NCBI RefSeq assembly: GCF_017916325.1
Contig: NC_090169.1
Coordinates: 96,001 to 160,000 of the forward strand
Direction: 5' to 3'
Length of the DNA: 64,000 nt
From: Leishmania martiniquensis
Taxonomy: Eukaryota; Euglenozoa; Kinetoplastea; Trypanosomatida; Trypanosomatidae
Positions within the stretch are counted from its first letter, which is position 1. Each line of letters begins with the position of its first letter. The notes beneath the pieces were generated by a model. That model did not search any database, was not told the DNA's origin, and saw nothing but the letters and a program-made list of their open reading frames with translations. Made by a program: the position numbers and the translations under genes. Below, in pieces: positions 20,297 through 30,982 of this stretch.

Positions 20297-22573
20297 ATGC
20301 TGTCGAAGAAAAAGGCGGCCAAGCGGGCAGCCATCAGCGCCACCGTACGTAAGGAGCACCAGGCTCATGAGAAGCTCAGGCAACAGCACTCGCAGCCGCC
20401 CAAGTCGCGCGAGAAGGCGGCGACGGTATCAGGTACCGCAGCCGGAGCGGAGTACTTTAGGAACAACAGTAGCCGCGTAGTCCTGAGCCGTGCGGATGCG
20501 ACGGAGGTGAGCAGTGGAGCTGGCAGCCGGGCAGACATAATCCGAAGCCTCGGGGATAACATCAACACACGCCTTCAGGAGGTGAAATTTGAGGACGACC
20601 TCGACGGTGACGTCTTCCATGAGCGCCGTGCGCGTTTGATAGAGGAGGCACAGCTGGCTGCTGGGGTCAAGCAGCGCGATGTGGCCTCCTCTGTGCGGCA
20701 CTTCCTCGGCCACCACACAGAGATGAAGGATCTGCACTCCGTCCGTGTTGCTCACAATTGTAACGCCATCACGTGTGTGGCGGCCCTCGGTGCGGACCGC
20801 ATCGCGTATGGTGACAAGTCCGGTAAGGTGTACCTCGTCAACATATCCATCACGACTAGCGGAACCGGCATGTCCGTCTCAGAGAAGGAGGAGCTGCAGC
20901 GGCAGCTCAAGGTGTTGCTAGCGCCGGCACTTCCGTCCGGCATCGTCTCGATAGCCATAAGCGACACAACCGCCAGGCGCCCAACGGTGCGGGACGTCTT
21001 TGAAAAGACAACAGTGGACACGTCGTGTCCGTCGTACGTGGCGGCTGGTGCGATGGACGGCTCCATTAGTGTGTGGGAAACTCTTACCACCGTGCACAAA
21101 GGGCTTCTCTTCATGCACCGCAAGCCGATCACCGGATTGCGGTTCCGCATGGACACCTCCACTCTCTACTCCAGCTGCGAGGACGGCACGCTGCGGGTGT
21201 GGGCCGTGCCGCAGATGATGGCTGTTGACAAGCTCTTCGGTCATGAGGGCCCCATTCATTTTCTGGATTGCCTGCGCAAGGAGACGGCGGCGACGGTCGG
21301 CGAGGATGGCACCATGCGGTTCTGGAAGATGGACGCGGCCACGCAGCAGGCGTACAACTACGCACCGCTTTGCGTGCCTGAGAAGAGTGCCGCGGCCTCG
21401 TCGCCGTCGCCGCCGCCTCTTAGCGTCGTCATGGACTCAGTGGCAATGCTTAACGAGAGCATTATCGTGGCAGGCGCCAGAAACGGCGCGGTCGTCGTCT
21501 TCGACGTGAACCGTCGCAAGCCTCTCGTTGCTGTTCCAGCAGCGCACGGCTACGACTTTATCGGCGACGGCACGGGCCTAGAAAAGGTAGCGGCGCAGCT
21601 GGAGGAGGAGGCCGATGGCGATGGAGTGGCGCATGGGCACACGACGGCGTCTTCATCGGGATGGGCCGAGTCGCATCGGCGTAATGCGAACCCCATCACC
21701 GCTGTGGCTGCTGTGCCGTATGCCGACGTAGTAGCAACCGGCAGCTACGACGGCGTGGTGCGCGTGTGGCACGTAGTCGGGGTTGGCTCAGGTGCCACCG
21801 CGCCGGGCAGGCGCACAGACAACGGCGTGAACGGCAGCACGGCACCGTCGCCCGGGAAGGGGACGGAGCCGAGATTGGCGCTGCTCGCAGAGCTGCCAGT
21901 CTGCGCCATTGTGAACTCGCTCCGCATCACCGACAACGGCGATGTTCTCCTCATCGCCCTGGCGAAGGAGCCTCGCTGTGGTCGGTGGGTTGTGCAATCG
22001 AGTGCGCGCAACGGCGTCTTGGTCGTGCCACTCACCGAGTCCGGGCGGAAGAAGTTGCAGGGGATGCACGGGGAGGTTGAGCACATACCTGCGCAGCTCT
22101 TCGGCATCAGCGACGACGCCGCCGCCGAGGAAGACGCGACCGAGAAAGGAGAGGTGCAAGCGGGCGAAGCCGATGCTTCGGAAGCGGATGTCGATTCCAG
22201 TGGAGAGCCGCACGAGGCCGATGGCGAAGCCATCACTGTTCACAAAGAGGTCGAGGAGATTGCAGACATGCTCGATGTCGGCCCGGACGGTATGATGCGC
22301 TTCAGAGAAGGCGTGTCTCTCGCAGGTGGTGCTGCCGTCGCCTCGAAAAGAAGAGCGAAGAGTGGCATGCCGAAAGTGCTTCGGCAGAGCAGCGTGCTTG
22401 CTGACGTGGCCGTGGAGCGCGATCCCGTTAGTAGCAGCGGCAGCGCCAAGGTGAAGAAGAAAAGGTCGTCGGCAACGAAGCGTGAGCGCATCGTTCACAA
22501 GGGCAAGATGCGGCACATCTCTAGCGCCGCGAGCGCGGCGTCCAAGAAAGTCGTGAAGCGGGTGAAGGCATGA
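20297..22573 (+). CDS. RRP9: U3 snoRNP protein RRP9/U3-55K-like WD40 protein, 758 aa
   Basis: The protein has a basic N terminus (MLSKKKAAKRA, nuclear/nucleolar-type), an FEDDLDGDVFHERRARLIEE helix at about 98-115, and a WD40 propeller from about 155 to 560. Clear blades are HRKPITGLRFRMDTSTLYSS (about 274) ending DGTLRVWAV, GHEGPIHFLDCL (about 315) ending DGTMRFWKM, and NPITAVAAVPYADVVATGSY (about 465) ending DGVVRVWHV. The GHEGPI...DGTMRFWK pair is characteristic of U3-55K/Rrp9. Rrp9 binds the box B/C motif of U3 snoRNA and takes part in 18S pre-rRNA cleavage. Human and yeast proteins are about 475-575 residues. Here inserts between blades (370-460) and an acidic then Lys-rich C-terminal extension (about 610-758, ending KKVVKRVKA) account for the size. 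Confidence 0.82.
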   Translation: MLSKKKAAKRAAISATVRKEHQAHEKLRQQHSQPPKSREKAATVSGTAAGAEYFRNNSSRVVLSRADATEVSSGAGSRADIIRSLGDNINTRLQEVKFEDDLDGDVFHERRARLIEEAQLAAGVKQRDVASSVRHFLGHHTEMKDLHSVRVAHNCNAITCVAALGADRIAYGDKSGKVYLVNISITTSGTGMSVSEKEELQRQLKVLLAPALPSGIVSIAISDTTARRPTVRDVFEKTTVDTSCPSYVAAGAMDGSISVWETLTTVHKGLLFMHRKPITGLRFRMDTSTLYSSCEDGTLRVWAVPQMMAVDKLFGHEGPIHFLDCLRKETAATVGEDGTMRFWKMDAATQQAYNYAPLCVPEKSAAASSPSPPPLSVVMDSVAMLNESIIVAGARNGAVVVFDVNRRKPLVAVPAAHGYDFIGDGTGLEKVAAQLEEEADGDGVAHGHTTASSSGWAESHRRNANPITAVAAVPYADVVATGSYDGVVRVWHVVGVGSGATAPGRRTDNGVNGSTAPSPGKGTEPRLALLAELPVCAIVNSLRITDNGDVLLIALAKEPRCGRWVVQSSARNGVLVVPLTESGRKKLQGMHGEVEHIPAQLFGISDDAAAEEDATEKGEVQAGEADASEADVDSSGEPHEADGEAITVHKEVEEIADMLDVGPDGMMRFREGVSLAGGAAVASKRRAKSGMPKVLRQSSVLADVAVERDPVSSSGSAKVKKKRSSATKRERIVHKGKMRHISSAASAASKKVVKRVKA

Positions 22574-23865
22574 CATACGACAGTTATCGCGTGCTATGCG
22601 TGTATGCTTTCGGTTGGTGCCTATGCGTGTTGACGAGCGTGTGTGCGAGGGGATGCTGTATGTAGCGCGGCGGCGGCGGTAAGGGATAAGGGAAGAGAGT
22701 GGAAGGAAGCTGCGTTCCACACACACACACGCGTCTCTCTCCCCTTCCCCCTCATCCCTCACCCCTCTCTCGTGCTCAGCTGTGCTCCTTTCGTCTTTTA
22801 TTTCGCTAACTTTGATTCCGTTAATGTGTCGCGAATAACTCTGAAGTATTTTTGTTGTTCTTTCTCTTTCGCGCCCTCTCTGTGTTTGAGTGTGCGCGCG
22901 TGCATTCGCGCACGGAGGAGGGCCCTACTTCCTCTTCGTGCACGCACGCCCGTGCCTTTGTCTCTCTGCCTGCGCCCATTTGGGCAGCACCTCACCACCA
23001 CCACCCGCCCATTTTCATGTGCAGGTCATGCACGTACCCGCTGACAGGAGCGTGCGCTCTCACACACACAGAAGGGCAGAGGGAGTCGCTTGTGAAAGAA
23101 CTGAGGGTGATATCACTGCTGGTATGTGTGTGTGTGTGTCGTCGTGGAGCACAGCAGTCGATGGCGCAGCTGTGACTGGCCTTGATTGACTTCCCCTGTC
23201 TCACCTCTAATATGTGTCTTGCGCTGCATCCGCAGGGGGGATACATGCGTCCCAAAAAGAAGGAGGCCTACTGCACAGCGCCCCCGAAGTGATGGTGTTC
23301 TGGTGTCCTCCTCTCCGCCCACTTCCCCTCTCGTAAGATAGAGAGGAGGGATAGGGGTTGAACAGCACTGAAGCAGCGGCCATCGCCCAAAGGTGGCGCC
23401 GTTAGCAGCGGCGTTGGAAGAGGAGAAAGGAGAGAAGGGGGCGCGCCGCTGTGCGCTTGATAGAGGCCCGCGCCCCCTTCTCTTTCCACAGGCCATCCTC
23501 GGTCTCTCTCCCTGTGCCCTCTGCCACGCGACCAATCTTTCTGTCAAGTAGCGCGCCACCGGCCGTGATCGCCGGCACCCCCACACGCGTGGCGTGCACA
23601 AGCTCTCCCTTCTCTCTGTCTTATCTTCTCCGAGCGATTGCCGTGTCGTGCTGGGCGCGTGTGCGCACATCCCTCTCTCTCTGCGTGCGTCATCCGTGTG
23701 AGACGTGCATCAGCGAGGACGCCATCGCATCACCACCGGCACAGACAAACGCAGGAGCGCGCACGCACTGTGGTGTCGCCCTTTCGTTTCGAGGCCCTCT
23801 GCCGCCGCCTCTCTACCACTGCTCTCGACTCCCCCCACCCCCACCCCCTTTGCAGGATCACTATA
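22574..23865 (+). other. Intergenic region between RRP9 and the pseudouridine synthase gene
   Basis: No gene is supported. (AC)n lies at 22718-22731, (TG)n at 23123-23138, and CT tracts at 22738-22775 and 23805-23853. A G-rich/purine block at 23395-23445 mirrors the C-rich block 23463-23520. Confidence 0.55.
23805..23855 (+). promoter_or_regulatory. Polypyrimidine tract and splice acceptor very close to the start codon
   Basis: A C-rich tract ends CCCCCTTTGCAG with AG at 23854-23855, only 10 bases before the ATG at 23866. If used, the 5' UTR would consist almost entirely of the spliced leader. Confidence 0.6.
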
Positions 23866-25923
23866 ATGTCGAGCGCCACCGCGGATGGCGTCACTTCTGC
23901 AACTGCTGAAGAGGCGAAGCTAGCCGAGCAGCCTACATCGTCAGTGCCGCCCCTCGAGCCCATCATTCCCCACTGCACCCCTTACAAGTACTACCGCGTA
24001 CCAGACGGGCTCAAGCGGCTGCGCAGGAAGCAGAAAGTGGGCATCATATTCGGCTACGTTGGCGAGCGCTACTGCGGACTGCAGTGGAACCACCTTCCTG
24101 AGTACCCTACAATCGAGGAGGCCCTCATGAAGGCGCTCTTCGAGACGGACATGATTAGCGAAGTGAACTTTTCCAACCTCAAGGTGCAACAACTGCTGAA
24201 CTTTGAGCGGGCCAGCCGCACGGACAAGGGCGTGCATGCGCTTCGGAACGTCGTCTCCGTGACAGTCATGCTCCCGTACGACCCCGCCTACACCAAGAAG
24301 TGTCTGGCCGCCCTACGAGAGCGAAGCGAAGGCGCCGCCGCCGGCGAGGCGCATAGCACAGTCGGCGATGTCGAAGATGACGCAAGCGACGCGGATGCCG
24401 CCGTCTTCAGCTGCGAGGAAGCTAAGCGGCTGCTAAATGAAGCCCTTCCCCGCGACCTCCACGTTTACGCGGTGGTGCCGGTGACCCGCAGCTTTAACGC
24501 CTACCTGAACTGTGGTGGGCGCCGCTACGAGTACTACCTGCCCACCTTTTCGCTCATGACGCGGACCGAGTACTCCACGGCTTACTTTCCACCATCCCTG
24601 GCGCCCTCCCAACCGACGTTGAGGGAGGTCGGCTTCGTGCCAGGCAAGCATAGCAAGCATGGCGCCCCGCGCCCCACCCCGGCGACGGACGAGGAAGAAG
24701 AGGCGCGGCGCCGGCGATACGCGAACAGCGCGCGTAAGAGCAAGGGGCATTTCCCGAAGCGTAAGAAAGCCAAAGCGGCTGCGTGCGCTGTGGAAGCGGC
24801 AACGTTGAGGGCTGCGCCGCCGGACTTGGCGCCGCCGCACACCAGCTCCCCATTTTCGTCCTCGGCGGTCCCTGCCGGCCCGATGAACACAAGCGCACAA
24901 GAGGATGGCGAGGTGGCGGAGGAGGAGGAAGAGACGGAGAATCAAGACAGCGACATGGACGTGCAGGCCGCGCTGGAGAGAGCCGCGGCGGACGGCCCGT
25001 GCGAGGAACATTACGCAACGCACTTCCACGATGGCCTCTTCGAGTCGATGATTCTCTTTCGCACCATTCCAGCTGACGCGATGCGCCACGTCGCCAACTA
25101 CCGCCTTGCCGCGGAGCAGCTTGAGCGCATTCGCCGCCTTTTCCACGAGTACGAGGGAACGCACTGCTACCACAACTTCACCCCGGGAGGTCGAAGCTAC
25201 GATGCCTCGTGCCACCGCTTCATCCGCAGCATCACCGTGAGCGACCCTTTCGTTCTCTCGCCAGAGGAGGCGCTGCTGCAGCAAAGCATTGATAGCTGGT
25301 CTCTTGGTCGCTTCTACTCTCCGGACGAGCGGGTGGCCGCGACGTATGAGGAGTGGGTAACGGAGGGCGAGACGGCGGGGATGCAGGACGCCCTCGCGTC
25401 CGCATCGGAGGAGAAAACACGGCAGATTCCAAAGAATGTAGACGCAGCCCTGCGGGAGCGCATGCGCAAGCACATCCGGGACGTCTACGCTGGTGGCATT
25501 GAAGTGGTGCGAATCGAACTGGACGGGCAGAGCTTTATGCTGAACCAGATTCGTAAGATGATCGGCGCAGTGATCTGCATTGCAGCCGCCGGTCTCCCCG
25601 ATGGCCACATCCGGGAGGTCCTCCTGCGCAAGGACGTGCGGCGAGGCATCCCGATGGTGCCGGCCAATGGTCTATTTCTTTCGCACCTCGACTTCTCCGG
25701 CTACAATCGGCGACTGGAGCGCATTCAAAGCAACGGCAAGAACGGCTCTGGCAAAGGCGCCCTCGACGTGGAGGCTGGCGCGGATGCTGACGAGGTAGAG
25801 GCGCAGCGTCGTCGCATCGTTTCCGTGGTGCTGCGCAACGAGATGGCGGAGGACATCATGGGCAAGTGGATGCGCTCTCTCCGACATGTACTGCGGCTGG
25901 CGTGGAAGCATACGCTCGACTGA
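23866..25923 (+). CDS. Pus1/TruA-type tRNA pseudouridine synthase, 685 aa
   Basis: The ATG at 23866 (MSSATADG) is the first in the frame; the TTG-initiated extension is leader sequence. KVGIIFGYVGERYCGLQWN (about 55-73) is the first TruA-fold strand. RASRTDKGVHALRN (about 115-128) holds the catalytic aspartate, Asp120, in the invariant RTDKGVHA context. TRSFNAYLNCGGRRYEYYLP (about 207-226) is the next core motif, with the conserved tyrosine-rich substrate loop. Then come a 120-residue Ala/Lys/Glu low-complexity insert (about 250-370), THCYHNFT (about 430), and SFMLNQIRKMIGAVICIAAA (about 556-575), the conserved C-terminal helix. This order matches eukaryotic Pus1-like enzymes, which modify tRNA and other RNAs at several positions. 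A Pus3-type position 38/39 enzyme is the alternative. The catalytic residue is intact, so it is probably active in the nucleus or mitochondrion. Confidence 0.87.
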   Translation: MSSATADGVTSATAEEAKLAEQPTSSVPPLEPIIPHCTPYKYYRVPDGLKRLRRKQKVGIIFGYVGERYCGLQWNHLPEYPTIEEALMKALFETDMISEVNFSNLKVQQLLNFERASRTDKGVHALRNVVSVTVMLPYDPAYTKKCLAALRERSEGAAAGEAHSTVGDVEDDASDADAAVFSCEEAKRLLNEALPRDLHVYAVVPVTRSFNAYLNCGGRRYEYYLPTFSLMTRTEYSTAYFPPSLAPSQPTLREVGFVPGKHSKHGAPRPTPATDEEEEARRRRYANSARKSKGHFPKRKKAKAAACAVEAATLRAAPPDLAPPHTSSPFSSSAVPAGPMNTSAQEDGEVAEEEEETENQDSDMDVQAALERAAADGPCEEHYATHFHDGLFESMILFRTIPADAMRHVANYRLAAEQLERIRRLFHEYEGTHCYHNFTPGGRSYDASCHRFIRSITVSDPFVLSPEEALLQQSIDSWSLGRFYSPDERVAATYEEWVTEGETAGMQDALASASEEKTRQIPKNVDAALRERMRKHIRDVYAGGIEVVRIELDGQSFMLNQIRKMIGAVICIAAAGLPDGHIREVLLRKDVRRGIPMVPANGLFLSHLDFSGYNRRLERIQSNGKNGSGKGALDVEAGADADEVEAQRRRIVSVVLRNEMAEDIMGKWMRSLRHVLRLAWKHTLD

Positions 25924-26899
25924 GCACGGCCGGCTGTAAAGAAGCGCGGTAGCAGCGGGAGAGGGGGAGATAGCAGCCAGCGCTGTGGTGTGCGGTAGAA
26001 GTCGCGGAAAGGGCCACCCGTATCTTTGCCGTGAAAAAGCTGGCATTTTCTCGGTGTGCGTTGACGCGTTTGTTCGTCGTGGTGGTACGAGGTGCCTCTA
26101 GAGGGCAGCAAAGGTGAGGACGGAAGCCTCTGCTTCAGCAACGCGCGCGCGCGGCGGCTCTCCTCTTTGCGTGCCTCTCCGTCCTGTCAACGAGTAGGGC
26201 GTAAGCCGGCTGATACGAAGTGCTTGGTTGTCGAAGCCCACTTGCGCGGATGTGCCCGCTTGTGCACCTCGGTGACTTGCATGAGCAACACGACATTGGT
26301 ATGAAGAAAGGGCTGTGTAATCGTTGGCTCCGACACAAAGAGGCACGGCGCGCATGCCTCACATTCGGAGTGGTCTCTTGCGCGCTCGCCGAAGAGGGCC
26401 TTACGCTAAAGGACGGGTGTGTGACTGCGTACCACCTCGCGCATGTTACGCATAGTAATTGGTGCAGCTTCACCAAGAAAGGAGAGGTGGAGGAATTCTG
26501 CGCCCTTCGCATCAGCAGGAGCTCAGTCGCCCTTCACGACGCGCTGTTGCCGGGCGTCGCGCCCTTCTCTTCTCCCCTTGCGGCACCCTTCGCCCTGCCT
26601 CTTTCCGTCTGACTCATCGTGTCTTTGACGCCGTGCCGCACTCTGCGAAGTTCCCCCTTCCGCAATTGTATTCCCTCTGGCGCTCTTCCTATCGCCCTCG
26701 CCACCATCATCTCCCTTTCTCTCCCCCCACCCCCACCCCTATCCTCACACACACACGCACGCACACGTAAAGCTGCTTAGCTGATATGACTAACAGGAGC
26801 GCTGCTACACCCCGCACACATACACATACACCGCCCTTTGCTCCATCCACGTAGCGCACCCTGCCGGCACGCACAAACTGTCTCAGCCACGCTCGTTAG

Positions 26900-27112
26900 T
26901 ATTTTTCGCCTCCTCTCGTTGCTTATTTTTCGCCTCCTCTCTCCTTCTCTCTCTTTCCTCTCCTCGTTTCCCTCCCTGACTCCCACCCCCTTCCCCCCTC
27001 AAGTCCCTCGACCCCGTCTACTCTGCTGTGAGGACGCTGCGGCCGTCATCGCTTTCGTCCTCCTCGGCAGTTCTTGTTTGCCTTTGTGTTTGCTTATTTT
27101 TCGCCTCCTCTC
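26900..27112 (+). repeat. Three copies of an 18-base pyrimidine-rich motif
   Basis: TATTTTTCGCCTCCTCTC occurs at 26900-26917, 26924-26941 and 27095-27112. The first two are separated by only six bases. It resembles a duplicated polypyrimidine signal in the leader of the START-domain gene. Confidence 0.8.
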
Positions 27113-27695
27113 GCCGTCTCCCATTTCTGCACAACGCCCGCGTTTGTGTCTCCCCGCCTGGCGCAGGCTTTCCACGTTACACCTCGCTGCATTTTTCGTG
27201 TGTGCTGGCGCGCACGCGCAATATCACGCGCCGAAGGGTGAATACGCACTTACTCGCTCAAAGCGAACCACAACGACACCGAGAGGGGAGAGGAGAGGGC
27301 GGAAACAGTCACCAGCGGCTGGGCCCAAGAACAAGCAAATAACCTTCCCCTCCCCCCACTTACACACGCAAGAGTTGCGGCCCCCTCCCCTCTCCCCTTT
27401 AGCACACACGCACTCACTCGAACACACACACAGAGAGAGAAAGAAGCACTTATCTGTTCCGCCTTCGCGCTGTGTGCACGCCTCCGACTCACTGCCCAGA
27501 ACGTGTTTTCTTCCTGCCTTTGTGATTATATCCCCCCCTCCCCCTCTGTCTCACTTCACCGGGCGGTGCGTCTCTACGCAAGGCACAAGCGAATTCTCTC
27601 TCGTTGGCCTGCCGCCGCTTTTCTTGTCTCACAACACCCTGAGGCGCCGCGGTGAGCGCCTTCCTTCACCCGTTCTGTCAAAGTGTGTTGTACTT

Positions 27696-27721
27696 TAAGC
27701 GGCTCTCTGGCTCTTCCCCAG
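27696..27721 (+). promoter_or_regulatory. Polypyrimidine tract and candidate splice acceptor for the START gene
   Basis: CTCTCTGGCTCTTCCCCAG ends in AG at 27720-27721, 27 bases before the ATG. Upstream tracts (27530-27660) with earlier AGs are alternatives. Confidence 0.45.
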
Positions 27722-27748
27722 CCTCGGCCCTTGCGCACATCCGCCGCC

Positions 27749-28825
27749 ATGTTTAAATTCGTTTCTTCCGTGGGCGACGCCGCATACAAGGCGGCGACGA
27801 AGACCGGCCTCGCCTCCGGATCTGAGCAGCCCCCTTACCCCTGCGCCCTCCCTCTTCAAGTGATCGAAGACAGAGACGACACAGACGCCATGGAACGCGT
27901 GCTCAACGACACGTACGCAGCTGTTCAGGACCTCCTGAGCGATGACCTTCCGCTGCTTCACGGCAGCATTTCAAACGCAAAAGCCCGCAAAGGTTTCAAG
28001 CTGGTCGACTTCACGGATCGCGAGGGCGACATCCGCCTTTACAGTCGCCCACATGTGGGCACGTACAACTTTGCTCGTGCCACATTCACGCTCGACAATG
28101 TGTCGCCACCAAAGATATTGACCTTCATGCATGCGCAAAATCTGCAGGATCGCAACCGCTACTCGAACAATCTTTGCCAGTACGATCTCATCGCCCGCAA
28201 CCCCAAGCTGCCGGCGCAGTTCATCGGCAATGACAACGAACACCTGGAGGAGCTCTGCCGCTTAGGGATTCGTGACTGGTATGTGGAGTACAACCGGTAT
28301 CGCGCCCCACCTCCGGTGGCGGCACGCGATTTCATCTACCTGGTAGAGAAGCGCTATGTCCCGGAGCAGCGGTGCTACTTCATCTATGGCACAAGTGTCG
28401 ACTTCCGAGATACGGCTGGCATCACCATAGAGAAGGACAAGTGCGTCCGTGGCGCCGTCATGTTCGGCTGGCGCCTTCAACAGATCGGCAGCAAGACGCA
28501 CTGCACATATGTGTCATGCATGAGCCCGAATGGCTGGGCACCAACTTTCATTGTAAGCTGGATGAAGACCGAGATTGCGAAAGAGCTTCAGAACGCGAGA
28601 CGCCTGCTTTACAAGGATGCGCTCCCAGCCCGTGTCGTGAGCTCGTCCTCTGAAGCCGCCAAGGGTCACCCGGATACGTGCGGCGTGCCCGCCGAGTCTT
28701 GTCGGCACGGCGTACGAACTCGAAAGCGTTCGCTGTCAAAGCCTTCTGTGAAGCACCACCGCTGCGCGATGGAGCGTGAAGAGCGACGCCTCTTGACGGA
28801 TGAGAAGCCGATTGTCTTCGAGTAG
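27749..28825 (+). CDS. START-domain lipid-binding protein, 358 aa
   Basis: The first ATG has a strong context (GCCGCCATGT) and yields MFKFVSSVGDAAYKAATKTG, an amphipathic N-terminal helix. Residues about 50-290 show the START helix-grip fold pattern: a first helix (MERVLNDTYAAVQDLLSDD), GFKLVDFTDREGDIRLYSRP, the central YNRYRAPPPVAARDFIYLVE and a following strand VPEQRCYFIYGTS. Then come GAVMFGWRLQQIGSKTHCTY, MSPNGWAPTFIVSWM and a C-terminal helix KTEIAKELQNARRLL. The ARDFIYL and GW...P...W features are typical of START (PCTP/StarD-like) proteins that carry a phospholipid or sterol in a hydrophobic cavity. The last 60 residues are basic and disordered. No membrane span is visible. The ligand cannot be told from sequence. 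Confidence 0.85.
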   Translation: MFKFVSSVGDAAYKAATKTGLASGSEQPPYPCALPLQVIEDRDDTDAMERVLNDTYAAVQDLLSDDLPLLHGSISNAKARKGFKLVDFTDREGDIRLYSRPHVGTYNFARATFTLDNVSPPKILTFMHAQNLQDRNRYSNNLCQYDLIARNPKLPAQFIGNDNEHLEELCRLGIRDWYVEYNRYRAPPPVAARDFIYLVEKRYVPEQRCYFIYGTSVDFRDTAGITIEKDKCVRGAVMFGWRLQQIGSKTHCTYVSCMSPNGWAPTFIVSWMKTEIAKELQNARRLLYKDALPARVVSSSSEAAKGHPDTCGVPAESCRHGVRTRKRSLSKPSVKHHRCAMEREERRLLTDEKPIVFE

Positions 28826-29929
28826 ACACAATGGCGTGCGTGTCAACACTCATGGGGGCAGAAGAAAGGCGGACGGCGGCATCCCTCATTGGGCAACGAA
28901 CAGAAGCGTGCGAAAGGGGCGAGCCGACGCCGTGCTGGCGACATGGACGAAAAAAACATGATGGGAGTATCACCGCGCGCACGGCACCCCACAGGAAAAG
29001 CAAGGGCGGCACGTCTGATAATGATATCCCCGTGTGTCTCTCACGCGTGCACGTCCTTGCGGTACGGAGCAGAGCTGCGCCTGCGGCCGCGCGACTTCTG
29101 CTTGCCCTTGTTATTTGCATAGCTTTCTCGCCCGCCCACTCCCCAGTCCTAACATTCCTCTCCACCACCACCTTCAACTTCTCACGGGCCCACAGGATGT
29201 CATCGTTGTAGTTGTGCGCTTGGCTTCCGCAGCCGTCCTTTCCTTGGTGAACCGATGACGCAACGTGCCCCCAGCGCAGATGAAAAAGGTGCCCGCACTG
29301 TCGCTGTACGCTGGCGCTACCTGCATAAAAAAAACATCACCGTTGCGTTGCCACCACCACCCTGTCTGTTCGGGTGTTTTTTTTGTCTTCTTTGCGCTCA
29401 TCGCGGCCTCTGATGACACGCTCCGCGCCGTCACCACTTTTTTTCACCCCCCTTTCCTCTCCGCCTTGGTTGTCTACACTTTCGAGGTCTCTCGCTCTAT
29501 TCGCTCTCCGCTTCCTTGAAGTACATGCGGCACCCGCTTGCTGACGCCCTCTCCGGGACGGGCTGATGCACGCCACTGCTTCTTAAAGACGAGCGCTGCC
29601 TCTCTTGTGTGATGCGCTCTCTCTCTTGCAGATTTTGTTTCTCCGTCGAGCCCCCGTGCAATTATTTTACGTGACCCGCTCACACTCGTGACTGCGTCCG
29701 TTGATTTGTGTGCTTGTCAGTGACTTCATGAGCTCCTGAAACTTGCCTCTCGGCCTTCATGCACCAATAACTGCCTCTGGGCACATGTGCGCATGCATAA
29801 GCATTTATTCTCACACGCAGATACGTCAGGCTGCGCGAGAAAATACAAACAGATGATGCTGCGTGCCTCGCATCTAGAATGCTGTTAGCACACTCCCTCG
29901 CTCTCTCTTCCTCCTCCGTGTCTTCGCCC
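28826..29929 (+). other. 3' UTR/intergenic sequence after the START gene
   Basis: No gene is supported. T-runs and CT tracts lie at 29376-29383, 29436-29460 and 29885-29915. This is the last stretch of ordinary intergenic composition before the GC-rich, remnant-bearing region begins. Confidence 0.5.
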
Positions 29930-30820
29930 TACGCCAGCGCGTGGGTTCAGCGGCCCCGACGGGACTCTGTGGAAAAGATGCGCTGAGGCCCATCATGTCA
30001 CACTCCGCGGGGCCTCACTCCGCCCCATTCCCTTCCTCACGCCGTAGGAGCCATGCCAGACAGGGAACACTCGGCATGCGGCTGTTGTCTTCGTGGTAGA
30101 GAGGGGGCCCTGCCTCCGTGCAGCTCCGATGGGCTCGTCCCGGGGCAGCATCTGTATGCGGGCTTCTCGTGTGTGTGTGTGTGGCCGAGCCTCGTGCGGC
30201 CCGACGTTGGCGAGACTGGACGAGCATTACAGCGGCCGCCGATCAGGCCCCGTAGGCGTCGAAGACCGGGGCAAGAGGCGGGTCTCCTACGCGCGCGGTG
30301 ATCGTGATTCCGGGTGACGCCATCGCTGTGCAGTTGAGGGCGAGGGCAGAGGTGCCCAAGTAGCTCATGCGTTGCGTCGAGGATGCCGCCTTCCGCGCCC
30401 GTTGCCGAGAGAAGGAGCGGGCGCTGGCCCGGCAAGGGGTGTAGCGAGCCTGAGAGAGTCCATGTGCGGTGCTGCCTCCGCGGAGTCCTCGTCTCGGACT
30501 GACACGCACAGAATACAATCTGCGCGGGTGCTCCTCCAAAGCGCCTCCTACGCACACAGCCAGCGCCGGGTCACTCTGCAGGTGGCGTCAGGGGTTGCAC
30601 TGATGGACGCACAGCGACTTGGAGCGCGAGCGGTCCCCCTGGTGTGGCCCGTCGGCGCGGTACGCACCTGGGGAGGATGAGGACTTTCAGCGCAGCCCAG
30701 CGAACGCGGGCCCTGAGAGCTCCTTTCGATCGAGGGGGGAAGGGGTGCCGCTTTTGGTGCCGTCTGGCCCCAGGGCAGCGTGCGCCGTGACCCGCTAGAC
30801 GCCCACGTCACCTAAATCCT

Positions 30821-30982
30821 CGGTATCAGCTCGCGCAGCGCCCGGGCTCGCACATGCTGCTGCTCCCCGTCGTCATGTTCTCGGTGATCTACGGCGTCAC
30901 GTTTAACAGCCGGGACATAACGCCACCTGTGAGACACCCCCGATTGTCGCGCGGGCTGGCCGTAGCCAGCGCGCTAGCATAG
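30821..30982 (+). pseudogene. Short coding remnant, hydrophobic, in the decayed-element region
   Basis: Fifty-three sense codons end at TAG (30980-30982) and include SHMLLLPVVMFSVIYGVTFN. The codon usage and amino-acid mix look like real protein, unlike neighbouring frames. No start codon or upstream continuity is left. Confidence 0.35.

Larger units (their letters stand above)
25924..27748 (+). other. Intergenic region with repeated pyrimidine cassettes
   Basis: No gene is supported. CT-rich DNA dominates 26540-26740 and 26880-27010. An 18-base motif is present three times (listed separately). (CA)n tracts lie at 26747-26765 and 27400-27435. Confidence 0.6.

Noticed and set aside
21788..22762. 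324-codon open frame on the minus strand
   Set aside because: Antisense shadow of RRP9 and its 3' flank; no recognisable domain.
23638..23865. 76-residue extension of the pseudouridine synthase
   Set aside because: It begins with TTG and covers the polypyrimidine tract and AG at 23854-23855; ATG at 23866 is the first real start.
24433..25608. 391-codon open frame on the minus strand
   Set aside because: Antisense shadow of the pseudouridine synthase gene, produced by GC-rich third positions; no motif.
26838..27698. 286-codon open frame before the START gene
   Set aside because: Ser/Leu/Pro/Arg strings from pyrimidine tracts and CA repeats, with a splice acceptor further downstream.
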